Shown: positions 1 to 6,060, counted from the stretch's first letter. The stretch is DNA of 10,681 nt from Leptospiraceae bacterium UBA2033 (GCA_002333425.1 DDBL01000216.1:1-10681), one strand, 5' to 3'. Numbers and translations: made by a program. The notes: generated by a model not told the origin, from the sequence alone.

Positions 1-318
1 AGAGTGATATATGCGTTTCGAAAGTATAACAGAGAGTTTGCGATACATCCCTTGTATGATGTGATGGACAAACCGACATGGGAAAAATTTCATTCGATAC
101 ATATAGCGAATCATTTGAGTTATGTGGAAATATTTCCAATAGAAATGGAGTATGAAGAAGTTATAGAAGAACGGATAACAGAGAGTATCCAAAAAGAACA
201 TACGAATCCAAGATTAAACGTACATACACTTAGTAAATTGGAAGCGCAGGACGGGATGAGTATCAGAAGAAAGTCCAAAACGAAGATAAAAACAGTAACA
301 CAAAAAAGGAAACGATGA
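1..318 (+). CDS. 3' end of an unrecognised gene (partial at left edge)
   Basis: The frame is open from the first base and closes with TGA at 316-318, so this is probably the last 105 codons of a longer gene; a GTG at position 4 is the first possible internal start but has no visible ribosome site inside the window. I do not recognise the product with certainty. The first 45 residues contain an HP...W..FH..H..NHL pattern (about residues 16-39), which resembles the last helices of DinB-like/DUF1569 proteins. The rest does not: it is an acidic helix (EYEEVIEER) followed by a very basic tail ending in KRKR, which would be unusual for a DinB fold. The tail could be a real extension or readthrough after a frameshift. 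No neighbour on the same strand is close enough to suggest an operon. Confidence 0.5.
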   Translation, partial: RVIYAFRKYNREFAIHPLYDVMDKPTWEKFHSIHIANHLSYVEIFPIEMEYEEVIEERITESIQKEHTNPRLNVHTLSKLEAQDGMSIRRKSKTKIKTVTQKRKR

Positions 319-332
319 AGTAGATGACTTTG

Positions 333-435
333 TTGGGCGCCTGGGACTGGCGGGAAAGTTTTAAGGCAGTCCCACCCGGCTCTCACTCATACGAGCGGAA
401 AGATGCTCGTAACCGTTCGATCCGTGGCGCTCGAA
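333..435. repeat. GC-rich stem-loop element, possible structured RNA or intergenic repeat
   Basis: This stretch is clearly richer in G and C than its surroundings. It has three successive inverted repeats: TGGGACTG (342-349) with CAGTCCCA (367-374), 8 of 8; TACGAGC (390-396) with GCTCGTA (405-411), 7 of 7; and TTCGA (416-420) with TCGAA (431-435). It lies 15 bp past the stop of the partial gene and 65 bp before the next gene. It has no open frame of note and no T-run after the last hairpin. It may be a dispersed intergenic repeat, the end of a mobile element, or a small structured RNA; the sequence alone does not decide. The strand of any transcript is unknown. Confidence 0.45.
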
Positions 436-499
436 TATAAAAAACTCTTTCCAAAGAAATAGACTTTGAAAAACTTCCAAGAAAGTGAGGTTCTAAACT

Positions 500-1108
500 T
501 TGAAAATAGCAATCATCTGCGGAAGTCATAGAAAAGATTCAGGGTCGCTAAAAGTCAGTAATTTTCTAGAAAAATTAATCCAAAAAGACAATCATGAAAC
601 ATATATACTAAATTTAGGAACAGCAAAAATTCCATTATGGGAAGAAGTGATTTGGGATGGAGATGAAGATTGGAAAAAACTTTGGACACCATATTCAGAA
701 GAAATTAAATCTTGTGATGCAGTCGTAATAGTTTCCCCTGAGTATGGAGGGATGGCTTCTCCAGCGATAAAGAACTTTTTTTTACTCTGTTCTAAACAAG
801 AGTTAGCGCATAAGCCTGGTTTGCTGGTAACAGTTTCCGCAGCTCGGGGAGGAGCATTTCCTATTTTTGAACTCCGCGCAAGTGGATATAAGAATACGCA
901 AATTTGTTACATCCCAGAGCATATTATAGTTCGTAACGTCAAACAAGTGTTAAATGAGAGTCCAGAAAATCCACTCGACGAAGATATGTATTTACGAAAA
1001 AGAATTCCCTACGCACTGCAACTTTTATATTCGTATTCGAGTGCACTGGCACAAGTTCGCAATTCGGGAATTCCCGATTACAAAACATTCGGAAACGGCA
1101 TGTCGTAA
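500..1108 (+). CDS. NADPH-dependent FMN reductase-like flavoprotein
   Basis: A 202-residue protein of the flavodoxin-like FMN_red family (PF03358), cytosolic oxidoreductases that use NAD(P)H to reduce FMN or, in some members, quinones or azo compounds. The flavin phosphate loop is visible at residues 8-16 (GSHRKDSGS), straight after the first beta strand (KIAIICGS). The second family motif, SPEYGGMASPAIKN at 79-92, corresponds to the usual PEYNGS..P..LKN that stacks on the isoalloxazine ring. The length is typical or slightly long. The start is TTG: GAGGT at 487-491 sits 8 nt upstream, and this start puts the first beta strand at the N-terminus as the family requires; no in-frame ATG is closer. 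The real substrate cannot be inferred. The dipeptidase gene follows after a 76-bp gap, so co-transcription is possible but unproven. Confidence 0.85.
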   Translation: MKIAIICGSHRKDSGSLKVSNFLEKLIQKDNHETYILNLGTAKIPLWEEVIWDGDEDWKKLWTPYSEEIKSCDAVVIVSPEYGGMASPAIKNFFLLCSKQELAHKPGLLVTVSAARGGAFPIFELRASGYKNTQICYIPEHIIVRNVKQVLNESPENPLDEDMYLRKRIPYALQLLYSYSSALAQVRNSGIPDYKTFGNGMS

Positions 1109-1122
1109 ATTTGAAGAATACC

Positions 1123-1268
1123 ACCGATGGACACCGAGATCACCGATAAAAGATGCGATGACTTTTATTAGGGAGTTGAATAATATGGGATTAAACGACG
1201 CACGTTATGAAACGAAAAGGACTATATATAATCAAAATGCCATCGTTTTGTTATCGGTGTCTATCGTC
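1123..1268. repeat. Degenerate inverted repeat of the CACCGAT type across the dipeptidase start
   Basis: The left arm, about 1123-1150, repeats a CACCGA-like unit three times (CACCGATGG, CACCGAGAT, CACCGATAA). The right arm, about 1251-1268, carries the complement: CACCGATAA at 1141-1149 is matched exactly by TTATCGGTG at 1251-1259, and the match can be carried on imperfectly. The left arm is intergenic. The right arm lies inside the signal-sequence codons of the dipeptidase gene. It reads as a decayed copy of a dispersed intergenic repeat. Confidence 0.4.
1170..1175 (+). promoter_or_regulatory. Ribosome binding site deciding the dipeptidase start
   Basis: AGGGAG ends 9 nt before the ATG at 1185. 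The frame stays open far upstream, into the preceding gene, so this site is the main reason for choosing 1185 over the ATG at 1158, which lacks such a site. Confidence 0.55.
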
Positions 1269-1907
1269 TTAATAGCCTTGGCGGGTGGTAATCTGTTTCC
1301 ACAAACTGGAGTAGGGGAGGGCTTGCGGAATCGAAAGGAATTTGTTCGGCTAGAAGAATCAAAAGAAGTGAAAATTCTTTTGAAATACGCAAGCACAGAT
1401 AATTTTATGCGAGAAAATCTGTATGGAGAGTTTACTTATTGTTATCTACACAGAGAAGCATTCTCAAAATTTGAAAAAGCGATAACAAAATTAAAAGAAA
1501 CAAAATCAAATTGGAAATTTCTATTGTATGACTGTCTTCGTCCTCGTTCTATTCAATACAAGCTTTGGAAAAAAGTAAAGGGGACTTCACAAGAACCGTA
1601 TGTAGCAAATCCAGATAAGGGATCAATTCATAATTTTGGATTTGCGCTCGACTTGTCTCTCCTGAATGAATTTGACAACGAAGTAGATATGGGAACAGCA
1701 TTCGATGATTTTACTCCACTCGCTGAACCTACAAAAGAGGAAAAATTTTTTAAGGAAAGTAAATTGACACAAGTTCAAATTGAAAATCGAAAAATTCTAC
1801 GCTCTATTATGACTCAATCTGGCTTTATCCAAAGACCAAACGAGTGGTGGCATTACGATGCTTTGCCGCAGTCCATTGTTCATAAGAAATTTAGGATTGT
1901 GGAGTAG
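1185..1907 (+). CDS. D-alanyl-D-alanine dipeptidase, VanX/DdpX type, secreted
   Basis: A 240-residue zinc peptidase of family M15D (PF01427), enzymes that split free D-Ala-D-Ala, for instance in peptidoglycan turnover. All key residues are visible: the substrate-binding Arg in YDCLRP (R119); the zinc ligands H149 and D156 in S-x-H-x-x-G-x-A-x-D (147-156); and the catalytic Glu with the third zinc ligand in NEWWHYD (E220, H223). DMGTAFDDF at 168-176 is also typical. An N-terminal signal sequence or membrane anchor is likely: K11-R12, then a hydrophobic run at about 19-33, pointing to the periplasm. The frame is open upstream to 954 inside the flavoprotein gene, but that part looks like noise. 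No vanH, vanA or sensor genes are nearby, so a peptidoglycan recycling role is more likely than glycopeptide resistance. A degenerate inverted repeat runs into the signal-sequence codons. Confidence 0.88.
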   Translation: MGLNDARYETKRTIYNQNAIVLLSVSIVLIALAGGNLFPQTGVGEGLRNRKEFVRLEESKEVKILLKYASTDNFMRENLYGEFTYCYLHREAFSKFEKAITKLKETKSNWKFLLYDCLRPRSIQYKLWKKVKGTSQEPYVANPDKGSIHNFGFALDLSLLNEFDNEVDMGTAFDDFTPLAEPTKEEKFFKESKLTQVQIENRKILRSIMTQSGFIQRPNEWWHYDALPQSIVHKKFRIVE

Positions 1908-1949
1908 GGGCTACTTCATACAAAAATTAGTAAAAGTGAAACAATGCTT

Positions 1950-2062
1950 AATAGTCCGGTCGCAGAGTGATTTTTGTGAACATAGTTTATGAACCTGCCA
2001 GAGGCAGATTGAAAGTAGGAAGCCGCGAAAATTGTATCGAGGTGCCCCAATACCATCGCACA
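1950..2062. repeat. GC-richer intergenic segment, probable degenerate repeat
   Basis: The 226-bp gap between the dipeptidase and Tpx genes has no credible coding frame. Its middle part is built from reiterated patterns of the form GTGAAC-ATAG, TGAACC, TTGAAAGTAG and AGCCGCGAA. It contains a small perfect hairpin, CTGCC-AGA-GGCAG (1995-2007). The composition differs from the A/T-rich flanks. It resembles a decayed dispersed repeat more than a known riboswitch or RNA gene; no known RNA family was recognised. No convincing promoter for tpx was found downstream of it. Confidence 0.3.
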
Positions 2063-2133
2063 ACCTTGAACAAATAAAAAATGATTGTCAATTCACAGGA
2101 ATCTAAATCTCTTTAAATTAAAGGAATCAAAAA

Positions 2134-2631
2134 ATGGCAGAAATAAAATTAAAAGGTAATACAATTCATACAGTGGGAAATCTTCCGAAAGTAGGGGAGA
2201 CTGCTCCGACATTTACACTTACGAAAACAGATTTAAGTGATGTGACTAACAAGGATTTTGCGGGAAAAAAAGTTGTCCTCAATATTTTCCCAAGCGTTGA
2301 TACTGCGGTTTGTGCAAGCTCAGTAAGAAAGTTCAATGCCGAAGCAAGTAAATTTGCAAACACAGTAGTTCTTTGTGTATCGACAGATATGCCTTTTGCA
2401 CTTGGTAGATTTTGTGGAGCTGAGGGGCTAAAAGATGTTATCCCCGTATCCGAACTTCGTAAAAGAGAATTTGGCGAAAACTACGGGGTTCGAATCACAG
2501 ATGGACCACTCGCTGGAGTATTTTCCCGTGCGGTTGTAATTTTAGATGAGAGCGGCAAAGTAGTATATACCGAACAAGTCCCAGAAATCACCCAAGAACC
2601 AGACTACTCTAAGGCACTCGAAAAACTCTAA
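2134..2631 (+). CDS. tpx: Thiol peroxidase Tpx, atypical 2-Cys peroxiredoxin
   Basis: A 165-residue peroxiredoxin of the Tpx subfamily, which reduces hydrogen peroxide and alkyl hydroperoxides with electrons from thioredoxin. E. coli Tpx has 168 residues, so this is full length. The peroxidatic cysteine is C60 in the motif PSVDTAVC (53-60), with the essential Thr at 57. The resolving cysteine is C94 in GRFCGAEG, the spacing that gives the intramolecular disulphide typical of this subfamily. The conserved FSRAVVILDESGKV near residue 130 supplies the active-site Arg and the following strand. No signal peptide is seen, so it should act in the cytoplasm. AAAGGAA at 2120-2125 lies 8 nt before the ATG, a good ribosome site. 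It stands alone as a transcription unit and converges on the methyltransferase gene. Confidence 0.96.
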   Translation: MAEIKLKGNTIHTVGNLPKVGETAPTFTLTKTDLSDVTNKDFAGKKVVLNIFPSVDTAVCASSVRKFNAEASKFANTVVLCVSTDMPFALGRFCGAEGLKDVIPVSELRKREFGENYGVRITDGPLAGVFSRAVVILDESGKVVYTEQVPEITQEPDYSKALEKL

Positions 2632-2644
2632 TCTAAAAGATTTA

Positions 2645-2842
2645 TTGCCACAGAGGCACGGAGACACAGAGGGGTTTAAAGAGCGGGCATATTGTTTATT
2701 TTTGTAATTTACCCTTGGCTATCATCCCATTACGACATGATAATTGAATCCAAATATTTCAATAGCTCTCTTTAGTTCGACGAATATGAATAAAAATAGC
2801 ACAATCCCAAAATTCCTCAGTGTCTCCGTGCCTCTGTGGCAA
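2645..2842. repeat. 28-bp inverted repeat pair between convergent genes
   Basis: The arm at 2645-2672 and the reverse complement of 2815-2842 match at 27 of 28 positions, with 142 bp between. The unit contains CCACAGAGGCACGGAGACAC. The left arm begins 13 nt after the tpx stop, and the right arm ends 2 nt before the stop codon of the minus-strand methyltransferase gene. A weaker inner complementarity (2691-2703 with about 2791-2805) could extend a folded RNA. It is either a dispersed intergenic repeat in two opposed copies or one element with long terminal arms. It might also help end transcription from both sides. Confidence 0.7.
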
Positions 2843-2844
2843 AT

Positions 2845-3501
2845 CTATCTCTTAACCCAAAGATTTACTTCTCCGGAGCCGGCTTTTTTGCTGGCTTCGC
2901 AGAAATAGTCGTTTGGCATGTCGCCACCAAATCCGTGGTAAGTGACAACTTTTGTTCCTACTTTGCATTTTCGTAATTTTGCTGTCACGGTTGCGGTATA
3001 TCGAACAAAGTGTTCTGTTGCAAGTGGAATGGAATGGTCGATATGATTTGCACTTGCTATATTTTCAAAGAAAGGATTGTAGAGATAGAATGCATCGAAG
3101 TTCGACCAATTGAGATTAGCCATATCTCCCAGCAGAAATTCTACATTATCCGCACTTAACCTTTCTTTTTTTTGGTTTGCAATTTCATGTAGGTTAGGAC
3201 GAATTTCTATTCCAAAGTAATTTCCTAAACTAGATAATCCTGCGACTAAACAAAATTTGCCGCAACCAGATCCTACGTCTAGAATTCGAGTTCTTTGTGT
3301 TGGTTGTATCAATTTAACTGCTTCGAGAGTCACTTTGATTGGAGACCAATGCGTTTGAGAGAGCTCTTGCATTTCTTCTGAGTAAATCCTTGCATCGAAA
3401 ACAGAATCGGGAACTTCTTTTTCATTTGCGAGATTTGAAATTATCTCTTGGATTTTTTCTTTTTCTATTCGCTCCATTTTGGATTTTAAAGATTTCTTCA
3501 T
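2845..3501 (-). CDS. Class I SAM-dependent methyltransferase, substrate unknown
   Basis: A 218-residue Rossmann-fold methyltransferase. The SAM-binding motif I is ILDVGSGCGKF at residues 73-83. The acidic residue ending strand 2 is E99 in GIEIRP, the NVEFLLGDM segment (119-127) supplies the adenine-contacting Asp, and motif IV reads YLYNPFFEN (139-147). The first 60 residues are helical, charged and without a known domain. YNPFFEN recalls the N/D-P-P-Y/F motif of amino-methyltransferases, but the target cannot be named. The frame opens at a TTG at 3540, giving an unlikely hydrophobic, Cys-rich lead, so I chose the ATG at 3501; the ATG at 3477 (MERIEKEK) is also possible. Neither has a strong ribosome site. 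It is divergent from the GNAT gene and ends close to the arm of the inverted repeat. Confidence 0.8.
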   Translation of the reverse strand: MKKSLKSKMERIEKEKIQEIISNLANEKEVPDSVFDARIYSEEMQELSQTHWSPIKVTLEAVKLIQPTQRTRILDVGSGCGKFCLVAGLSSLGNYFGIEIRPNLHEIANQKKERLSADNVEFLLGDMANLNWSNFDAFYLYNPFFENIASANHIDHSIPLATEHFVRYTATVTAKLRKCKVGTKVVTYHGFGGDMPNDYFCEASKKAGSGEVNLWVKR

Positions 3502-3578
3502 TATAAAACAGAAACATACAAAGACTTTTATCGAAAACAAAAATTTGTTTTTAATTTAAGAGTAGTCTAGAAAGATAT

Positions 3579-3602
3579 GCGACAGAGGCACTGAGTCACA
3601 GA
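3579..3602 (+). repeat. Third copy of the GCCACAGAGGCAC repeat unit
   Basis: Over 24 bp this matches 2647-2670 at 21 positions, in the same orientation. It lies in the 194-bp gap between the divergent methyltransferase and acetyltransferase genes. A short CTCAGTGT at 3660-3667, identical to part of the right arm at 2816-2823, could be what is left of a partner arm. The rest of the gap holds no gene. Confidence 0.55.
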
Positions 3603-3695
3603 TAAATGCGTTTCGTTTAACTCATTTCTTGTGATTATGATCATGGCTAAATCTAAAATCTCAGTGTATTTCTTAGATTAGGAAGGGAATATAGA

Positions 3696-4118
3696 ATGGA
3701 AATCTCAATTACAAAGTCACCTGAAATAAAAGACATAGAATTTCTTTGGAGTAAACTTCGAGAGCACGGTCTTGCAAAACTTTCTAATCCAGATCTGGAA
3801 GAAAAATTGATTTTTGGAATTTTAGCAAAGGAAGATGACCAAATCCAAGGTGGATTACTTGGTCAAGTATATTACAAAGGAATGCATGTTCAACTTCTTT
3901 GGGTGGATGAGTCTTTGCGGCAAATGGGAGTTGGCAGTTCTCTTCTGAAAAAAGCGGAAGAACTAGCTCGTGAATCAAGTTGCACACTTATTTATTTAGA
4001 TACATTTAGTTTTCAAGCTCCAAAGTTTTATGAAAAGTTAGGATTTGAAGTATTTGGAAAAATCGAAAATTTTCCTGAGACCTACACCCGTTATTTTCTT
4101 GTAAAAAGACTCCTCTAA
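3696..4118 (+). CDS. GNAT-family N-acetyltransferase
   Basis: A 140-residue member of the GNAT family (PF00583), which transfers an acetyl group from acetyl-CoA to an amine; the substrate is unknown. The acetyl-CoA pyrophosphate loop is R-Q-M-G-V-G at 75-80, in the context LWVDESLRQMGVGSSLL (the R/Q-x-x-G-x-G/A motif). The helix that follows and the strand IYLDTFSFQAP lead to the family's C-terminal motif FYEKLGF (111-117). The length is that of a single-domain GNAT. The start is well supported: AGGAAGGG at 3680-3687 lies 8 nt before the ATG. The last residues (TYTRYFLVKRLL) form the typical closing strand. The next gene begins 48 bp downstream with its own possible promoter, so this is probably a single-gene unit. 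Confidence 0.9.
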   Translation: MEISITKSPEIKDIEFLWSKLREHGLAKLSNPDLEEKLIFGILAKEDDQIQGGLLGQVYYKGMHVQLLWVDESLRQMGVGSSLLKKAEELARESSCTLIYLDTFSFQAPKFYEKLGFEVFGKIENFPETYTRYFLVKRLL

Positions 4119-4131
4119 ATAACTTTTCTAC

Positions 4132-4160
4132 TTGCACAAATTCACTGTTAGCCATACTTT
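4132..4160 (+). promoter_or_regulatory. Possible sigma-70 promoter giving a near-leaderless transcript
   Basis: TTGCAC (4132-4137) and TACTTT (4155-4160) are 17 bp apart, the ideal spacing. A start 7 nt after the -10 would fall at or next to the ATG at 4167, and no Shine-Dalgarno sequence precedes that ATG. The two observations agree with each other, but both hexamers are imperfect. Confidence 0.35.
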
Positions 4161-4166
4161 TAATAG

Positions 4167-4547
4167 ATGGAAAATCTAAAGATCGAAAAAACAAATACAA
4201 CTCCTCGAATTGATTTTGATGCCAAACTGCATACTCTTTCTATCACTGGCGAAATTTATCCTGAAAATGTAGATAAGTTTTTTTATCCAATTTTAGAGTG
4301 GTTAAAGATGTATCTTGGTAGTCTTCATTTTAAATGTATCGTTTCGTTTTATATTACTTATTTTAATACTGCCTCTTCTGCTAAAATAAGCCAAATCTTA
4401 GAAATGTTAGAAAAATCCTATAACAAAGGAAAAGATATTTCGATTCATTGGTATTATGATCCTAAAAATCCTGATATGGAAGAAGTCGCAGAAGAATTCA
4501 GAGAAGATGTTACAATTCCTTTTCAAATCATTGATAAGAGATTATAG
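4167..4547 (+). CDS. SiaC-family (DUF1987) regulatory phosphoprotein
   Basis: A 126-residue protein of the SiaC/DUF1987 family (PF09345). In Pseudomonas aeruginosa SiaC is phosphorylated by SiaB and dephosphorylated by the PP2C-like SiaA; the unphosphorylated form activates the diguanylate cyclase SiaD and so biofilm formation. Here the core strands (RIDFDAKLHTLSITGEIYPEN) are followed by F-N-T-A-S-S-A-K at 66-73. Thr68 falls at the same residue number as the phosphorylated Thr68 of SiaC, and the surrounding NT-x-S-S-x-K is the family signature, as in STAS-like anti-sigma antagonists. C-terminal HWYYDPKNPDMEE also fits. No siaA, siaB or cyclase gene is in the window, so partners must be elsewhere. 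The ankyrin gene starts 10 bp after its stop, a likely operon. No ribosome site is visible; see the promoter upstream. Confidence 0.85.
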   Translation: MENLKIEKTNTTPRIDFDAKLHTLSITGEIYPENVDKFFYPILEWLKMYLGSLHFKCIVSFYITYFNTASSAKISQILEMLEKSYNKGKDISIHWYYDPKNPDMEEVAEEFREDVTIPFQIIDKRL

Positions 4548-4557
4548 GTATTAGCCT

Positions 4558-5559
4558 GTGATTCTATTCTTTCAATTTTTTTTTCGTATTCTGTCTTTCG
4601 CAGTTTTTGTGACTGGGTTTTGTGGATTACTGAATTATTTATTCGATTGGCATTTAGCTATAGAAGGGACAGAGGCGCCTGCGGAGTTGGATGCGTCTAT
4701 TATGCTGATTTGTTTTGCGATTACTCTTTTGATGTGGGGAGAACTTGCGGGTAACAATCATTATGTCGTTAAGTTTACCAAAAAATGGTATAGTCTCACT
4801 TTATATATGGTATTTTCTATTTTAATTTCTGCTATCCCACCGTATCTATTTTTCAAAGCAGAAGAAAATTATAGTAATTTGTATGAAGCGTTAGTTGAGA
4901 ATGATCTTACCGAATTTCAAAATAAAGAAAATCTAAAAAAACTTTCTCAAAAAGATTTAGCTAGAATTTTCTCCGAATCCATTCGTCGTAATTCTCCTGA
5001 AATTGCTCAAATAATTTCAGAATATTTGCAAGATGTAAATGGAGACCCGAAATCACCGAATGTATTTTTAGCGGCTTATCTTTGTAACCCGAAAGTATTT
5101 AAAATTCTAATTCATAAAAAAGCGAATTTTTCGGTGAAGGATGACTATATGGGCACTACAGTTCTTCATTCTATTGTTACGGGTAATGCCAATATATCAG
5201 ATAAAAGCAAAGTAATTCGAATGTTAGTAGAACAAAATCTGGTCGATATAGATGGGATTGATAATTTTCAAGCAACCCCTCTTATGAATGCAGTAGAGCG
5301 AGGCGAACACGAGTTAGTCGAAACTCTTTTGTCTCTAAAAGCAGACTTAAAAAAAGTAGACCATGTGGGTAATCCTGTTTTGACGCGGATTTGTGAAAAG
5401 TCTTTCTTGTATCCTGACATTACAGAAGAAGCCCGAATTCGGACAGTTCAAGTATTATTAAAAAATGGTGCCGACAAAAACGCAAAGGATTATCTAGGAA
5501 GAGATTGCCGTGAGATGGCAGAGCGGGACGGGTTTAGGAAGTTGCTGGAGTTGTTTTAA
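4558..5559 (+). CDS. Membrane-anchored ankyrin-repeat protein
   Basis: A 333-residue protein of two parts. The first 100 residues hold three hydrophobic segments likely to span the inner membrane (about 5-28, 46-62 and 79-99). Then comes a helical linker, and from about 165 to 333 a set of ankyrin repeats, the clearest being TTVLHSIVTGN, ATPLMNAVERGEHELVETLLSLKAD and RTVQVLLKNGADKNAKDYLGRD. Several repeats are worn. With K100 after the third segment the ankyrin part is probably cytoplasmic, for binding other proteins; no enzyme motif is seen. The start is GTG with a weak AGG at 4546-4548 overlapping the stop of the preceding SiaC-type gene; the next in-frame Met (49) would remove the first membrane segment. 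The close spacing suggests translational coupling and a shared function, for instance a membrane partner of the phosphoprotein, which is an inference. Confidence 0.8.
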   Translation: MILFFQFFFRILSFAVFVTGFCGLLNYLFDWHLAIEGTEAPAELDASIMLICFAITLLMWGELAGNNHYVVKFTKKWYSLTLYMVFSILISAIPPYLFFKAEENYSNLYEALVENDLTEFQNKENLKKLSQKDLARIFSESIRRNSPEIAQIISEYLQDVNGDPKSPNVFLAAYLCNPKVFKILIHKKANFSVKDDYMGTTVLHSIVTGNANISDKSKVIRMLVEQNLVDIDGIDNFQATPLMNAVERGEHELVETLLSLKADLKKVDHVGNPVLTRICEKSFLYPDITEEARIRTVQVLLKNGADKNAKDYLGRDCREMAERDGFRKLLELF

Positions 5560-5626
5560 AATAGGGTAGGGGATAGAAATTAATTTTTATTCTTGAATTA
5601 TAAATTCTATATAGAAGATTGATACT

Positions 5627-5962
5627 ATGGAATATTTAGATACAATTCAGGATTTCAAGTTAGAAGAAATAAAAAAAATCCTAATCAAAAATTCTGATCC
5701 TTTTAAAATTATTTTATTTGGTTCAAGGTCTACTGGTAACTATCACAATAATAGCGATTATGATATTTGTGTAATCAAAGAATCCAACATCGAACTGAAT
5801 ACATTAGAAAAAAAAATATACATTGATTTGCACGATACAAAGGAAGCGGTAGACTTAATAGTAACCTCTCCTGAAAATTTTGATTTGGCAAAGAACAAAC
5901 AATATTCCGTTTTTCGAGTTATCTACAACCAAGGGGAAGTTATTTATGAGCGATATAGATAA
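5627..5962 (+). CDS. Minimal nucleotidyltransferase (MNT), antitoxin type
   Basis: A 111-residue protein of the DNA polymerase beta-like nucleotidyltransferase superfamily, minimal (MNT) group. The catalytic signature is G-S-R-S-T-G at 32-37 with the metal-binding pair S-D44-Y-D46, and a third acidic residue D76 in EAVDLIV. In HEPN-MNT toxin-antitoxin pairs this enzyme inactivates the HEPN ribonuclease by AMPylating a tyrosine. All catalytic residues are kept, so the protein is probably active. The expected partner is not there as an intact gene: an ATG overlapping the MNT stop opens only a 20-codon frame that starts like a HEPN protein (next entry). The ribosome site is weak (AGAAG near 5612). 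It is followed at once by the ATPase cassette, with which it may or may not work. Confidence 0.82.
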   Translation: MEYLDTIQDFKLEEIKKILIKNSDPFKIILFGSRSTGNYHNNSDYDICVIKESNIELNTLEKKIYIDLHDTKEAVDLIVTSPENFDLAKNKQYSVFRVIYNQGEVIYERYR

Positions 5963-6008
5963 TCCGGAGATATGGTTGACTCTGTTGATCTTAAATTGCC
6001 GAATTTAG
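5946..6008 (+). pseudogene. Truncated HEPN toxin gene remnant
   Basis: ATG at 5946 overlaps the last 17 bases of the MNT gene, the usual arrangement for a HEPN partner. It encodes 20 residues beginning MSDIDNPEIWLTLL and stops at 6006-6008. A short start ending in P-E-x-W is common for HEPN-domain toxins, but the R-x4-6-H catalytic part is missing. In another frame, 5972-6046 encodes about 24 residues (with LGYSRKLAEKL), which could be a leftover of the same or another gene after a deletion. The assignment rests on a short stretch and on the position. Confidence 0.4.
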
Positions 6009-6047
6009 GATATAGTAGAAAACTAGCTGAAAAATTGCATTATACAT

Positions 6048-6054
6048 AAAAGGA
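6048..6054 (+). promoter_or_regulatory. Ribosome binding site deciding the start of the ParB-ATPase gene
   Basis: AAAAGGA lies 6 nt before the TTG at 6061. A rival is GGGGA at 6063-6067, 5 nt before the ATG at 6073. The two starts differ by four residues only. Confidence 0.5.
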
Positions 6055-6060
6055 TAGATT

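Noticed and set aside
411..430. GTTCGATCC at 415-423 resembles a tRNA T-loop.
   Set aside because: No matching acceptor stem, anticodon arm or D arm can be folded around it; the flanking hairpins are incompatible with a cloverleaf.
954..1184. The dipeptidase frame is open upstream to an ATG at 954, which would add 77 residues.
   Set aside because: This part overlaps the flavoprotein gene in another frame, is not like any signal or domain, and the ATG at 1185 has a good ribosome site.
1185..1907. VanX homology as evidence for vancomycin resistance.
   Set aside because: No vanH, vanA-type ligase or VanRS regulators are nearby; such dipeptidases are common in bacteria outside resistance clusters.
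2080..2095. ATTGTCAAT-like half-symmetric site as a peroxide or redox operator before tpx.
   Set aside because: The symmetry is only four bases on each side and does not match PerR, Fur, OxyR or FNR consensus well enough in this A/T-rich context.
3502..3540. TTG at 3540 as start of the methyltransferase.
   Set aside because: It adds a Cys- and Phe-rich stretch without a ribosome site; ATG 3501 or 3477 gives an ordinary helical N-terminus.
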